NCBI RefSeq assembly: GCF_900091315.1
Contig: NZ_FLSP01000063.1
Location: 1 to 52,106 of the forward strand
Origin: Streptomyces sp. DI166
GTDB lineage: Bacteria; Actinomycetota; Actinomycetes; Streptomycetales; Streptomycetaceae
Length of the DNA stretch: 52,106 nucleotides
Direction: 5' to 3'
Below, piece after piece: positions 8,191 through 19,500 of the stretch. Position numbers and translations under genes: made by a program. Numbering within the stretch: the stretch's first letter is position 1; each line of letters starts with the position of its first letter. Below the pieces are notes generated by a model that saw only the letters and a list, made by a program, of their open reading frames with translations, searched no databases and was not told the DNA's origin.

Positions 8191-8232
8191 CCTGTCGGGG
8201 CGTCGGGTTCCCCGGCCGGGAGGCGGCAGACC

Positions 8233-9000
8233 ATGGAGCGAGAGATCATCACCGGGGTCGACGGGTCGGCCCCGAGCCGTACGGCGGCCGAGTGGGCCGC
8301 GGGCGAGGCAGTACTGCGCGGGGTGCCGGTGCGGGTGGTGCATGTGACGTGCGCCGAAGCGGCGGCCGACGACGTGGTGGCCGAACTCCTCGACCGGCAC
8401 CCCGGTCTGACGGCCCGTGGCGAAACTCTCACCGGACCCCCGGTGGCCGCCCTGCGGACCGCCGGCGCCCGGGGTGAGCTGCTGGTCGTCGGGGTGCGCG
8501 GACGCTCTCCGGTCGCCGTGGGAGCGACCGCGGCGGCGCTGGCGGCGACGGCGGACGGCCCGGTGGTCCTGGTGCCCTGCACCACCGACCCGGCGCGGCG
8601 TCCCGACCGCGTGGTCGTCGGCGTCGACGCCCGGGACCCCGCGGTCGACGCGCTGGACTTCGCCTTCCGCGCGGCGCGCCGCTACCGCACCGTGCTGCAC
8701 GCGCTGCACGCCTGGCGGCTGCCCTCGAACCGGGTCTGCCTGCCCTGGCCCGTGCCCGAGGCGACCCGCGCGACCTGGGAGGACTACGAGGTCCAGTTGC
8801 TGTCCGACGCGTTGCGGCCCTGGCGCGAGAAGTATCCGGACGTCGAGGTCCTGGAGGACGTGGTGCTGCTCCCCGCGGCGGAGGGGCTCGCCCACGCCGC
8901 CGGGGAGACGGGCCTCGCGGTCGTAGGCCGCCGCTCCGGGACTACGGCACTCGCGCTGGTCTGGCATGCGCGCTGCCCGGTCGCCGTGGTGCCCTCGTAG
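8233..9000 (+). CDS. Universal stress protein with degenerate ATP sites
   Basis: 255-residue tandem USP (first domain starts IITGVDGSAPS, second VVVGVDARDPA). Both ATP signatures are eroded: VVGVRGRSPVAVGA in the first domain and VVGRRSGTTALALV in the second, so it may be a non-ATP-binding partner. It keeps the WREKYPDVEV motif that recurs in the other USPs of this window. ATG at 8233 is preceded by GGGAGG nine bases away. Divergent from the USP-ppdK operon, under its own DevR-like box, and 73 bases upstream of the hydrogenase maturation protease. Confidence 0.9.
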   Translation: MEREIITGVDGSAPSRTAAEWAAGEAVLRGVPVRVVHVTCAEAAADDVVAELLDRHPGLTARGETLTGPPVAALRTAGARGELLVVGVRGRSPVAVGATAAALAATADGPVVLVPCTTDPARRPDRVVVGVDARDPAVDALDFAFRAARRYRTVLHALHAWRLPSNRVCLPWPVPEATRATWEDYEVQLLSDALRPWREKYPDVEVLEDVVLLPAAEGLAHAAGETGLAVVGRRSGTTALALVWHARCPVAVVPS

Positions 9001-9023
9001 AGGGCGCACCGGCCCCGGCAGGT

Positions 9024-9070
9024 GGGTCCTTCGGCCCCTTTGGGGCGGGGCGGACCCGGACCAAGGTGGA
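9024..9070 (+). promoter_or_regulatory. DevR/OsdR-like promoter element of the maturation operon
   Basis: Dyad GGGTCC-TT-CGGCCC (9024-9037), 25 bases, then AAGGTGGA (9063-9070). Here the octamer position coincides with the ribosome site of the next gene (ATG at 9074), so that part may be coincidence. The adjacent GCCCCTTTGGGGC is a small perfect hairpin that could also end the USP transcript. Confidence 0.58.
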
Positions 9071-9073
9071 GCC

Positions 9074-9571
9074 ATGGGCAGGAGTGCGCGTACCGCCGTG
9101 ATCGGCGTCGGGAACGACTTCCGGCGCGACGACGGCGTGGGCTGGGCGGTGATCGACCGGCTCCGGGAGCGGCCGCTCGCGCGGCACACCGTGCTGGCCA
9201 CCTGCGACGGCGACCCCGGGCGGCTGATCGGCCTGTGGGAGGGCGCCGGGCTGGCCGTGGTCGTGGACGCGGCCCACGCGCACCCCTCGACCCCAGGCAG
9301 GGTGCACCGCCTCGCCCTCGACGCCGGCCGCCTGCCGGGCCCGTCGGCGACCAGTTCGCACGGCCTCGGCCTCGGCGAGGCGGTCGAACTCGCCCGCCTG
9401 CTGGGCCTGCTGCCGCAACGGCTGGTCGTCTACGCCGTGGAGGGCGCCGACAGCGACTTCGGCACCGGCCTGTCCCCCGCCGTCGCCGCGGCCGTACCGG
9501 AGCTGGTGGCGGCCGTGGAGAGCGAGATCGCGGACGCCGGGCGCGGGGCCGCCCGCCGGAGGCCGTCGTGA
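9074..9571 (+). CDS. NiFe-hydrogenase maturation endopeptidase (HyaD/HycI type)
   Basis: 165-residue member of the peptidase family that removes the C-terminal tail of the hydrogenase large subunit after nickel insertion. Visible motifs: N-terminal GVGNDFRRDDGVG, whose Asp contributes to nickel sensing, the second Asp in VVVDAAHA, and the SSHGLGLGEAVELARLLG loop. AAGGTGGAG lies just before the ATG. First gene of a three-gene maturation unit with hypF and hypC; its stop overlaps the hypF GTG as GTGA. The expected substrate, HydA, has a 19-residue tail after its last metal-binding His. Confidence 0.92.
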   Translation: MGRSARTAVIGVGNDFRRDDGVGWAVIDRLRERPLARHTVLATCDGDPGRLIGLWEGAGLAVVVDAAHAHPSTPGRVHRLALDAGRLPGPSATSSHGLGLGEAVELARLLGLLPQRLVVYAVEGADSDFGTGLSPAVAAAVPELVAAVESEIADAGRGAARRRPS

Positions 9572-11859
9572 CCCCCGCCCTGCACTTCCGTGTCGACGGC
9601 GTCGTCCAGGGCGTCGGGTTCCGGCCGTTCGTGCACCGGACCGCGTGCGCGCTCGGGCTGGACGGGTGGGTGGCCAATGTCAACGGGCACGTGGAGGGGG
9701 AGATCGCCGGGCCGGCCGCCGGGATCGAGGAGTTCGCCTCCCGGCTGCGCGACGCCGCGCCGCCGCTGGCGCGGGTGCGCCGGGTGCGGCTGACACCGGG
9801 CGCGGCGGAACGGGCGTACGGCAGGGGCTTCGAGGTGCGCGCCAGCGCACCCGGTTCCCCCGAACCGGCCGCCCGCGAGATCCCGCCCGACGCCGCCCTG
9901 TGCCCGGCCTGTCTGCGCGAGCTGCGCGACCCGCGCGACCGGCGCTTCCGCTACCCCTTCATCAACTGCACCGACTGCGGCCCGCGCGCCACGATCATCG
10001 AGGACCTCCCCTACGACCGGACCCGCACCACGATGCGCCGCTTCCCGCTCTGCCCCAGTTGCGCGGCGGAGTACGCCGACCCCGGCGACCGGCGCTTCCA
10101 CGCCGAGCCCGTCGCCTGCCCCGTCTGCGGGCCCCGGCTCGCCTGGGACGACCTGCGCGGCGAGGAGGCGCTGCGGGCGGCGGTGAAGTGCGTGGCCGAC
10201 GGCGGCATCGTCGCGCTGAAGGGGCTGGGCGGCTACCAGTTGGTGTGCGACGCGGGCGACGCGCACGCCGTGACGGAACTGCGCCGCCGCAAGCGGCGGC
10301 CGGCGAAACCGTTCGCCGTGATGGTCCCCGACCTGGTGACGGCGCTGCGGCTGGCGACGGTCAGCGCCACCGAGCAGACGGAACTGCTCTCCCCCGAGCG
10401 CCCGGTGGTGCTGCTCGCCCGCAACCGCCGCAGCGGCAAGGGCATGCTCGCGCCGCAGGTGCATCCGGGGCTGCACCGGGTGGGCCTGTTCCTGCCCACC
10501 ACCGGACTGCACCACCTCCTCCTCGACGAGCTGGCCCGCCCCCTCGTGGTGACCAGCGGCAACCTCAGCGACGAGCCCATCGCCGTCGACGACACCGAGG
10601 CCAGGCGCTCGCTGGCCGGGATCGCGGACGGCTTCCTCACCCACGACCGGCCCATCCGCAGCCGCTACGACGACTCGGTGGCGCAGTTCACCGGGCGCAC
10701 CCGGATCACGGTCCGCCGGGCCCGCGGGCTGGCCCCGGCCGCGCTGCCGCTCGCCGTCCGGCAGCCGGTGGCGGGGGCCGGGGCACAGCTCAAGCACACC
10801 TTCGCGCTGGCCGCCGACGGCCGGGCGCTGCTCGGACCGCACACCGGCGACCTGTCCGACCAGCGGGCCTACGACGCGTTCCTGGCCTCCTACGCGCACC
10901 TCCGGCGGCTCAGCGGCATCGAGCCGGAGGTCCTCGCCCACGACCTGCACCCCGGCTATCTCTCCACGCAGTGGGCGAAGGCCCAGCCGGCCCGCCTGAT
11001 ACCCGTGCAGCACCACCACGCGCACGTGGCCGCCTGCGCGGCCGAGCACCAGGTGCGGGGCCCGTTCGTGGGCGTGGCCTACGACGGGCTGGGGCTCGGC
11101 GACGACGGCACGCTGTGGGGCGGCGAGATCCTCGTCGCCGATCTGACGGGCTACCGCCGCGTCGGCAGGTTCGCGACCGCGCCCCTGCCCGGAGGGGACG
11201 CGGCGGTACGCCATCCCTCCCGCACCGCCCTCGGGCACCTGCTCGGCGGCGAGCTGCTCGGCTCCCCGCGCCCCTATCCCTGGCTCGTCGACCCGTTCAC
11301 CGACCGTCTCCCCCCGGACGAGGTCACCGCCGTCCGCGCGATGGTCGCGCAGAACGTCAACTGCCCGCGCGCCTCCAGCGCCGGACGCCTCTTCGACGCG
11401 GTCGCCGCGCTGCTGGGCCTGGCCGACGAGGTCAGCTACGAGGGCGAGGCGGCCGTCCTGGTGGAGGCGGCGGCGGGCGACACGCACGCCGTTCCGCTCG
11501 CCCACCGCGTCGTGCGGGCGCGCGGGCTGTGGGTGTACGACTCCGCGCCCACGCTGGCCGATCTGCTGGCAAGGCGGCTGGCCGGGGAGCCGGTGGGGCG
11601 GCTGGCGGCGGCCTTCCATCTGACGCTGGCGATCGTCACCGCGGACCTGGTGGAACGCGCCGTGGCCGACGGCGCCCCGCGCACGGTCTGCCTGGGCGGT
11701 GGCTGCTTCGTCAACCGCCGCCTGCTCACCGAGGTGCGGCGCCGGCTGCGCGCGAAGGGCCTGCGGGTCCTGGTGGGCGGCCAGGTCCCGGTCGGGGACG
11801 GCGGCATCAGCTACGGCCAGGCCGCGATCGCCGCCGCCCGGCTCTCCGGAGAGGGGTGA
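9568..11859 (+). CDS. hypF: Carbamoyltransferase HypF
   Basis: 763 residues, full length. HypF turns carbamoyl phosphate into a thiocarboxamide on HypE, the source of the cyanide ligands of the NiFe site. Domains in order: acylphosphatase (about 1-90, GVVQGVGFRPFVHRTA), two zinc-finger pairs (CPACLREL, CTDCGPRA, CPSCAAEYA, CPVCGPRL), a YrdC-like ATP-binding domain (GGIVALKGLGGYQLVCDA) and a Kae1-like domain with metal-binding HHHAHVAACAAEH and a GGGCFVNRRL end. I chose GTG at 9568, with GGAGG upstream and overlapping the protease stop; an acylphosphatase start is expected there. Confidence 0.97.
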   Translation: MTPALHFRVDGVVQGVGFRPFVHRTACALGLDGWVANVNGHVEGEIAGPAAGIEEFASRLRDAAPPLARVRRVRLTPGAAERAYGRGFEVRASAPGSPEPAAREIPPDAALCPACLRELRDPRDRRFRYPFINCTDCGPRATIIEDLPYDRTRTTMRRFPLCPSCAAEYADPGDRRFHAEPVACPVCGPRLAWDDLRGEEALRAAVKCVADGGIVALKGLGGYQLVCDAGDAHAVTELRRRKRRPAKPFAVMVPDLVTALRLATVSATEQTELLSPERPVVLLARNRRSGKGMLAPQVHPGLHRVGLFLPTTGLHHLLLDELARPLVVTSGNLSDEPIAVDDTEARRSLAGIADGFLTHDRPIRSRYDDSVAQFTGRTRITVRRARGLAPAALPLAVRQPVAGAGAQLKHTFALAADGRALLGPHTGDLSDQRAYDAFLASYAHLRRLSGIEPEVLAHDLHPGYLSTQWAKAQPARLIPVQHHHAHVAACAAEHQVRGPFVGVAYDGLGLGDDGTLWGGEILVADLTGYRRVGRFATAPLPGGDAAVRHPSRTALGHLLGGELLGSPRPYPWLVDPFTDRLPPDEVTAVRAMVAQNVNCPRASSAGRLFDAVAALLGLADEVSYEGEAAVLVEAAAGDTHAVPLAHRVVRARGLWVYDSAPTLADLLARRLAGEPVGRLAAAFHLTLAIVTADLVERAVADGAPRTVCLGGGCFVNRRLLTEVRRRLRAKGLRVLVGGQVPVGDGGISYGQAAIAAARLSGEG

Positions 11860-11865
11860 ACGCGG

Positions 11866-12123
11866 ATGTGCCTGGGCATTCCGGGGCGGGTCCTGGAGAT
11901 CCACGACGACGCGGGCCTGCGCATGGCCACCGTCGACTTCGGCGGCGTCCGGCGCGAGGTGTGCCTGGACTGCACGCCGGGCGCGCGGGTCGGGTCGTAC
12001 GTCATCGTGCACGTCGGTTTCGCCATCACCGAGATCGACGAGACCGAGGCCCGGCGGACCCTGCAGGTGCTCCGCGCCATGGCCGACGCCGTCGAGGGCG
12101 AACTGGGGGAACCTCTGCCCTGA
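11866..12123 (+). CDS. hypC: Hydrogenase assembly chaperone HypC
   Basis: 85 residues starting MCLGIPGRV. Cys-2 is the conserved residue exposed after removal of Met, which holds the Fe(CN)2CO unit together with HypD and delivers it to the large subunit. OB-fold core FGGVRREVCLDCTPGARVGSYV is normal. Six bases after hypF; last gene of the maturation unit before a 102-base gap that carries the hydB promoter element. Confidence 0.96.
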   Translation: MCLGIPGRVLEIHDDAGLRMATVDFGGVRREVCLDCTPGARVGSYVIVHVGFAITEIDETEARRTLQVLRAMADAVEGELGEPLP

Positions 12124-12148
12124 CCGTGCCCCGGTCGGCCTGTCAACA

Positions 12149-12195
12149 GGGCCGGTCGACCTCTGCCGTACGAGACTGGCGGGCCGGAAGCTGAC
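12149..12195 (+). promoter_or_regulatory. DevR/OsdR-like promoter element of the hydrogenase structural operon
   Basis: Dyad GGGCCG-GT-CGACCT (12149-12162; weaker right half), 25 bases, then AAGCTGAC (12188-12195), 30 bases before the hydB ATG. It suggests that the structural genes have their own start in addition to read-through from hypC. Confidence 0.5.
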
Positions 12196-12225
12196 GGTGG
12201 AGGCGCACGCCCGAGGAGGTCTGAC

Positions 12226-13377
<1,152 letters not shown>

Positions 13378-13378
13378 G

Positions 13379-13843
13379 ATGTCTCCCTCGATGGCCCTGC
13401 GCCTGAACCACGCCCTGCCCGGCGAGCACCGCGACCGGCTGCTGCGCATCGGGCGCGAGGTGCGGTTCGCGCCGGGCGCCCGGCTGTTCGACGAGGGCGG
13501 GCGCGCCGACCGCTTCTGGATCCTGCGGGACGGCACCCTCGCCCTCGACCTGCATGTTCCGGGGCGCCCCGCGCCGGTCGTCGAGACCCTCGGCGCCGGT
13601 GACCTGGTCGGCTGGTCCTGGCTGTACGAGCCGTACGTCTGGCAGTTCGGCGCCCAGACCGTGACGCCGGTGCACGCCTACGAGTTCGACGCGGTCGCCG
13701 TCCGGCTGATGTGCCAGGACGACACCGCCTTCGGGCGGGCCGTCGAGCACTGGGTCGGCCGGGTGCTCGCCCACCGGCTGCGCGCGGCCCGGACCCGGCT
13801 GCTGGACCTGTACGGCCCCGCCTCGGGCGGAGGCGCGCCATGA
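13379..13843 (+). CDS. Cyclic-nucleotide-binding-like domain protein without DNA-binding domain (copy 1)
   Basis: 154 residues forming a Crp-type beta-roll (LFDEGGRADRFWILRDGTL) followed by only the first helix region ending ARTRLLDLYGP; the helix-turn-helix of Crp/Fnr regulators is absent. In the place of the phosphate-binding cassette it has GWSWLYEPYVWQFGA, with no arginine to pair with a cyclic nucleotide phosphate, so cAMP binding is doubtful. It starts 1 base after the hydB stop and overlaps hydG by ATGA, so it is co-translated with the hydrogenase. Closely related to the protein at 31690-32154. Role unknown; a hydrogenase-associated sensor or adaptor is an inference. Confidence 0.85.
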   Translation: MSPSMALRLNHALPGEHRDRLLRIGREVRFAPGARLFDEGGRADRFWILRDGTLALDLHVPGRPAPVVETLGAGDLVGWSWLYEPYVWQFGAQTVTPVHAYEFDAVAVRLMCQDDTAFGRAVEHWVGRVLAHRLRAARTRLLDLYGPASGGGAP

Positions 13844-14646
13844 CGAACCTCCCCGTCCCCTACCGCGTGGTCGCCCGCAGACCGGAGACCGCCGACACGG
13901 TGACGCTGCGCCTGGAGCCGGTCGCGGACGCGCTCGGCGACTTCGCGCCGGGGCAGTTCGCGATGGTGCACTGCTTCGGACGCGGCGAGATCCCGGTCTC
14001 GGTGAGCTCCGTGCAGTCCACGGGCGGTCTGGCGCACACCGTAAGGGCGGTGGGCGCCGTGTCGGCGGGGCTGTGCGAGGCGCGGACCGCCGAAGTGGTC
14101 GGCATTCGCGGGCCGTTCGGGACGGGCTGGGAGCTGGAGCGGGCCCGGGGCCGGGACGTGGTGGTGGTCGCGGGCGGGATCGGGCTCGCGCCGCTCAGGC
14201 CGCTGATCCTGCGCGCGCTGGCCGAACCGGAAGCGTACGGCAGGGTCAATGTGCTGATCGGGGCGCGCACCCCGGCCGATCTGATCGGCCGCGAGGAGGT
14301 GGCCGGCTGGCGGACCGCGTACACCGGCGTGACCGTGGACCGGCCCGACGAGGACTGGCGCGGGGATGTCGGCCTGGTCACCGATCTGCTCGGGCGGGCG
14401 CACCTCACGCCGTCCGACGCCTGGGGGTTCGTGTGCGGTCCGGAACCGATGATCCGGGCCACCGCCCGCGAACTCGTCGCCCGCGGCATGCCCCCGGACC
14501 GGATCAGGGTCTCGCTGGAGCGGAACATGCGCTGCGCCACCGGTCACTGCGGGCACTGCCAGCTCGGGCCGCTGCTGCTGTGCCGGGACGGCCCGGTCGT
14601 GGACTGGCAGCGGGCCGAACCGCTGCTGTCGGTGAGGGAGTTGTGA
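13840..14646 (+). CDS. hydG: NiFe hydrogenase gamma subunit, FAD/NAD(P)-binding reductase
   Basis: 268 residues of the ferredoxin-NADP reductase/PyrK fold. It links NAD(P)H to the hydrogenase. N-terminal FAD domain (PGQFAMVHCF, IPVSVSSVQ), NAD(P) domain (VVVVAGGIGLAPLRPL, then GFVCGPEPMI), and a C-terminal [2Fe-2S] motif with CX4CX2CX7C spacing in MRCATGHCGHCQLGPLLLC. The ATG overlaps the stop of the cNMP-like gene as ATGA; the next gene starts in its TGATG. Cofactor preference cannot be read from the sequence; group 3b enzymes generally use NADP(H). Confidence 0.93.
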   Translation: MTNLPVPYRVVARRPETADTVTLRLEPVADALGDFAPGQFAMVHCFGRGEIPVSVSSVQSTGGLAHTVRAVGAVSAGLCEARTAEVVGIRGPFGTGWELERARGRDVVVVAGGIGLAPLRPLILRALAEPEAYGRVNVLIGARTPADLIGREEVAGWRTAYTGVTVDRPDEDWRGDVGLVTDLLGRAHLTPSDAWGFVCGPEPMIRATARELVARGMPPDRIRVSLERNMRCATGHCGHCQLGPLLLCRDGPVVDWQRAEPLLSVREL

Positions 14647-15398
14647 TGGCACCCACGCTCGCCGTGTTCAAGCTGGCCTCCTGCGACGGCTGCCAGCTCA
14701 CCCTGCTGGACTGCGAGGACGAACTCCTCGCGCTCGCGGGCGAGGTGGAAATCGCGCACTTCCTGGAGGCGTCCAGCGCGGTCGCTCCCGGCCCCTACGA
14801 CCTGTCGCTGGTCGAGGGCTCGGTGACCACCGCCGAGGACGCCGAGCGGGTCCGCGCGATCCGGGCCAACTCCCGTCACCTGGTGACGATCGGCGCCTGC
14901 GCGACGGCGGGCGGCATCCAGGCGCTGCGCAACTACGCCGACGTGGACGAGTACCGGCGGGTGGTCTACGCCCACCCCGAGTACATCTCCACGCTCGCCA
15001 CCTCCACCCCCGTCTCCGCCCATGTGGGCGTCGACTTCGAGCTGCGCGGCTGCCCCATCGACCGGCGGCAGCTCATCGAGGTGATCACCGCGTTCCTGGC
15101 GGGCCGCAAGCCGGACGTGCCGAACCACAGTGTCTGCTTCGAGTGCAAGCGGCGCGGCACGGTGTGCGTCACCGTCGCCCACGGCACCCCCTGCCTGGGC
15201 CCGGTCACGCACGCGGGCTGCGGGGCGCTGTGCCCGGCGTACCGGCGCGGCTGCTTCGGCTGCTTCGGCCCGTCCGGGTCGGTGAACCTGCCCGCGCTGA
15301 TCCCGGTGCTGCGCCGGGACGGCATGGACGACGCCGCGGTGGAGCGGTTCCTGCACACCTTCAACGCCCCCGCCTTCGACGAGGAGTTGAGGTCATGA
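14646..15398 (+). CDS. hydD: NiFe hydrogenase delta (small) subunit
   Basis: 250 residues with the cysteine pattern of group 3 small subunits: SCDGCQLTLLDCEDEL for the proximal cluster, IGACATAGGIQAL, RGCPIDRRQLIE, and a C-terminal set (SVCFECKRRGTVC, PCLGPVTHAGCGALCP, CFGCFGPSGSVN) for the outer clusters. No twin-arginine signal, so the enzyme is cytosolic. GAGGGAG precedes the ATG, which overlaps the hydG stop. It pairs with HydA, whose ATG overlaps its stop. Confidence 0.95.
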   Translation: MAPTLAVFKLASCDGCQLTLLDCEDELLALAGEVEIAHFLEASSAVAPGPYDLSLVEGSVTTAEDAERVRAIRANSRHLVTIGACATAGGIQALRNYADVDEYRRVVYAHPEYISTLATSTPVSAHVGVDFELRGCPIDRRQLIEVITAFLAGRKPDVPNHSVCFECKRRGTVCVTVAHGTPCLGPVTHAGCGALCPAYRRGCFGCFGPSGSVNLPALIPVLRRDGMDDAAVERFLHTFNAPAFDEELRS

Positions 15399-16756
15399 CG
15401 CATCGAGGCTCCCGTGTGCTGCACGTCGGCTCGCTGTCCCGGGTCGAGGGCGAGGGGGCGCTGTACCTCGGGGTGCGCGACGGCACGGTCACCGAGGCGC
15501 GGCTGAAGATCTACGAACCGCCCAGGTTCTTCGAGGCGCTGCTGCGCGGCCGGTCCTACACCGAGCCGCCCGACATCACCGCCCGGGTCTGCGGGATCTG
15601 CCCGGTCGCCTACCAGATGAGCGCCTGCGCGGCGATCGAGGACGCCTGCGGGGTGGACGTCGGCCCGGTGATCCGGGACCTGCGCAGGCTGCTGTACTGC
15701 GGGGAGTGGATCGAGAGCCAGTCCCTGCACATCTACCTGCTGCACGCCCCCGACTTCCTGGGCCGGGCGGGCGCGATCGAGCTGGCGCGCACGCACCGGG
15801 CGGAGGTGGAGCGCGGACTGCGGCTGAAGAAGGCGGGCAACGCGCTGATGGAGCTGCTGGGCGGGCGGGCCGTGCATCCGGTGAACGTCCGGCTCGGCGG
15901 CTTCCACCGGGCCCCGTCCCGGACCGAACTGCGGGCGCTCACCGAGGACTTGCGGCGCGCACTGGACGACGCGTGGGCCACCGTGCGCTGGGTGTCCGGC
16001 TTCGACTTCCCCGACGCGCACGTCGAGGCGGACCTGCTGGCGCTGGCCGCGCCGGACACGTACGCCATCGAGTCCGGCACCCCGACCGTGCTGCGCGCCG
16101 ACGGGAGCCGGGACTCCTTCCCGGTGCGGGACTTCACCGAGCGGGTCCGCGAGACCCATGTGCCGCACTCCACCGCCCTGCACTCCCGGCTGGACGGCAG
16201 GCTCCATCTGACCGGCTCCCTCGCCCGGTTCGCGATCGGCGGGGCGCGGCTGTCGGAGGTCGCCCGCCAGGCCGCGGTGGAGGCCGGACTCGGCGACCCG
16301 TACTCGGGCGCCGTGTGCCGCAACCCGTTCCGGTCCATCCAGGTGCGGGCCGTGGAGACGCTGTACGCGGTGACCGAGGCACTGCGGATCATCGCCGCCT
16401 ACGAGCCGCCCGAGCGTCCGTACGTCGAGGTCCCGCCGGTCGCCGGAGTCGGACACGGCGCGACGGAGGCCCCGCGCGGAGTGCTCTACCACCGCTACCA
16501 ACTCGCCGCGGACGGAACGGTGACCAGCGCGCTGCTGGTGCCGCCCACCGCGCAGAACCAGGGCGCGATCGAGGACGACCTGCGACGGCTCGCCCAGCAG
16601 GCGATCAGCGAACACGACCCCGATGACGCCGAGTTGACGGACCTGTGCGAGCGGGCCATCCGCAATCACGATCCGTGCATCTCGTGCTCCACCCATTTCC
16701 TCGACCTGACGGTCGTGAGGACCTCGGGCCGCACCCAAGGAGGCGGACATGACTGA
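15395..16756 (+). CDS. hydA: NiFe hydrogenase alpha (large, catalytic) subunit
   Basis: 453 residues, containing the NiFe site for H2 uptake or evolution. Metal ligands: first pair in RVCGICPVAY (Cys-66, Cys-69) and second in DPCISCSTH (Cys-428, Cys-431). Nineteen residues follow His-434, the tail to be clipped by the maturation peptidase. GSLSRVEGEGAL near the N-terminus is typical of the family. Together with hydB, hydG and hydD this indicates a group 3b bidirectional NAD(P)-linked enzyme rather than the group 1h/5 high-affinity uptake type better known from streptomycetes. The last 8 bases overlap the CBS/BON gene. Confidence 0.95.
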   Translation: MTHRGSRVLHVGSLSRVEGEGALYLGVRDGTVTEARLKIYEPPRFFEALLRGRSYTEPPDITARVCGICPVAYQMSACAAIEDACGVDVGPVIRDLRRLLYCGEWIESQSLHIYLLHAPDFLGRAGAIELARTHRAEVERGLRLKKAGNALMELLGGRAVHPVNVRLGGFHRAPSRTELRALTEDLRRALDDAWATVRWVSGFDFPDAHVEADLLALAAPDTYAIESGTPTVLRADGSRDSFPVRDFTERVRETHVPHSTALHSRLDGRLHLTGSLARFAIGGARLSEVARQAAVEAGLGDPYSGAVCRNPFRSIQVRAVETLYAVTEALRIIAAYEPPERPYVEVPPVAGVGHGATEAPRGVLYHRYQLAADGTVTSALLVPPTAQNQGAIEDDLRRLAQQAISEHDPDDAELTDLCERAIRNHDPCISCSTHFLDLTVVRTSGRTQGGGHD

Positions 16757-17365
16757 ATCGCCTTACCGAGTCAGCGATGTGATGACGCACACCGTCGTCG
16801 CCGTCGGCAGCGAGGCCCCCTTCAAGGAGATCGTCTCCCTGCTGGACGAGTGGAAGGTCAGCGCCCTGCCGGTGCTGGCCGGTGAGGGGCGGGTCGTCGG
16901 GGTGGTCTCCGAGGCGGACCTGCTGCTCAAGGAGGAGTTCCGGGACACCGAGGAGGGCGATCTCGCGGACCGGGTCAAGGCGGGCGGGGTGACCGCGGGC
17001 GACCTGATGAGCACGCCCGCCGTCACCGTGCACGCGGACGCGACCCTCGCCGAGGCGGCCCGCATCATGGCCCGCCGGCACGTCAAGCGGCTGCCGGTGG
17101 TGGACGGGGTCGGCCTGTTGCAGGGCGTCGTCAGCCGCAGTGACCTGCTGAAGGTGTTCCTGCGCACCGACCAGGAGATCGCCGAGGAGATCCGCTCCAC
17201 CGTGCTGGGCCACCTGCCGTTCACCAGCCCCCTGACGGTGAACGTGAAGGAGGGTGTGGTCACCCTGGGCGGCTCCCTGCCCGACCGCACCCTCGTGCCG
17301 GTGCTGGCGCGGGCGGTGCGCGCGGTGGAGGGGGTCGTGGACATCCGGCTCGACCTGACGCACCG

Positions 17366-17369
<4 letters not shown>
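16749..17369 (+). CDS. CBS-domain pair plus BON domain protein (hydrogenase operon copy)
   Basis: 206 residues: two CBS motifs (SDVMTHTVVAVGSEAPFKEI and GDLMSTPAVTVHADATLAEA), which usually bind adenine nucleotides, followed by a BON domain (about 150-206, VNVKEGVVTLGGSLPD). The gene overlaps hydA by 8 bases and hypD by ATGA, so it is produced with the hydrogenase. An energy-charge sensor acting on the enzyme or its assembly is an inference. Related copies are at 21028-21759 and 32202-32858. The KRLPVV and SRSDLLKVFLR segments are shared by the three. Confidence 0.93.
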
Positions 17370-18465
<1,096 letters not shown>

Positions 18466-18469
<4 letters not shown>

Positions 18470-19500
18470 CGCTCGACTGCCCCACCCCGCACCACGAGGA
18501 CGAGTTCGTCCTGCTCGGCCACGGCGCGGGCGGGCGGCTGACGGCGGAACTGCTGGACCGCCTGGTCCTGCCCGCCCTCGACGCCGGGAGCGGTCCGCTG
18601 GAGGACGCGGCACTGCTGCCGGGGCGCCCGGACCTGGTGATCAGCACGGACAGTTTCGTGGTGAGCCCGCTGTTCTTCCCCGGTGGCGACATAGGTTCCC
18701 TGGCCGTGCACGGAACGATCAACGACCTCGCGATGCGCGGGGCGTGGCCGCTGGCCCTGTCGGTGTCGCTGATCGTGGAGGAGGGCCTTTCGCTGACCGA
18801 ACTGCGGGCGGTGATGGAGTCGTTGGGGAAGGCGGCGCAGGAGGCGGGCGTGCCGGTGGTCACCGGCGACACGAAGGTGGTGGGCCGGGGAGCGGCGGAC
18901 CGTCTGTTCGTGAACACGACGGGCATCGGAGAGCGCCACGAACTGCTGCGCCCCTCGGCGGCCTTGGCCCGCCCCGACGACGTGGTCCTGCTTTCGGGCC
19001 CGATCGGCCTGCACGGCACGACGGTGCTGAGTACCCGCGAGAACCTGGGCTTCGCGACGGACATCGCCTCCGACTCCCGCCCCCTGCACCGCCTCGTACG
19101 GTCCCTGGCCCCGCTGGGCGAGGCCGTGCACGTACTGCGCGACCCGACCCGGGGCGGCCTGGCGGCGGCCCTGAACGAGATCGCCCGGGACTCCCGGGTC
19201 GCGGTGGAGATCGAGGAGAGCGCGGTCCCCGTGCCGCAGCCCGTGGCCTCCGCCTGCGACCTCCTGGGCCTGGACCCGCTCGTCGTCGCCAACGAGGGCT
19301 GCCTGGTCGCCTTCGTGGCCCCGGAGGCGGCGGAACCCGCCCTGGCGGCCCTGCGCTCCCGCCCCGAGGGCGAGTCCGCCGTCCGGATCGGCCAGGTCCT
19401 GCCCGACGGCCCGAGCGGCCGGGTCACCCTGCGGACCCTAGTGGGCGCCCACCGCATCGTGGACATGCCGCTGGGAGAGCAACTGCCGCGCATCTGCTGA
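18466..19500 (+). CDS. hypE: Hydrogenase maturation protein HypE
   Basis: 344 residues of the PurM/AIR-synthase-like ATP-binding fold. HypE dehydrates the C-terminal thiocarboxamide to thiocyanate; the required C-terminal cysteine is present (ends PRIC). GHGAGGRLTAELL and STDSFVVSPLFFPGGDIG near the N-terminus and DPTRGGLAAALNE are family motifs. Last gene of the operon. hypA and hypB, needed for nickel insertion, are not found in the window. Its last 63 bases overlap the convergent nitroreductase gene. Confidence 0.97.
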
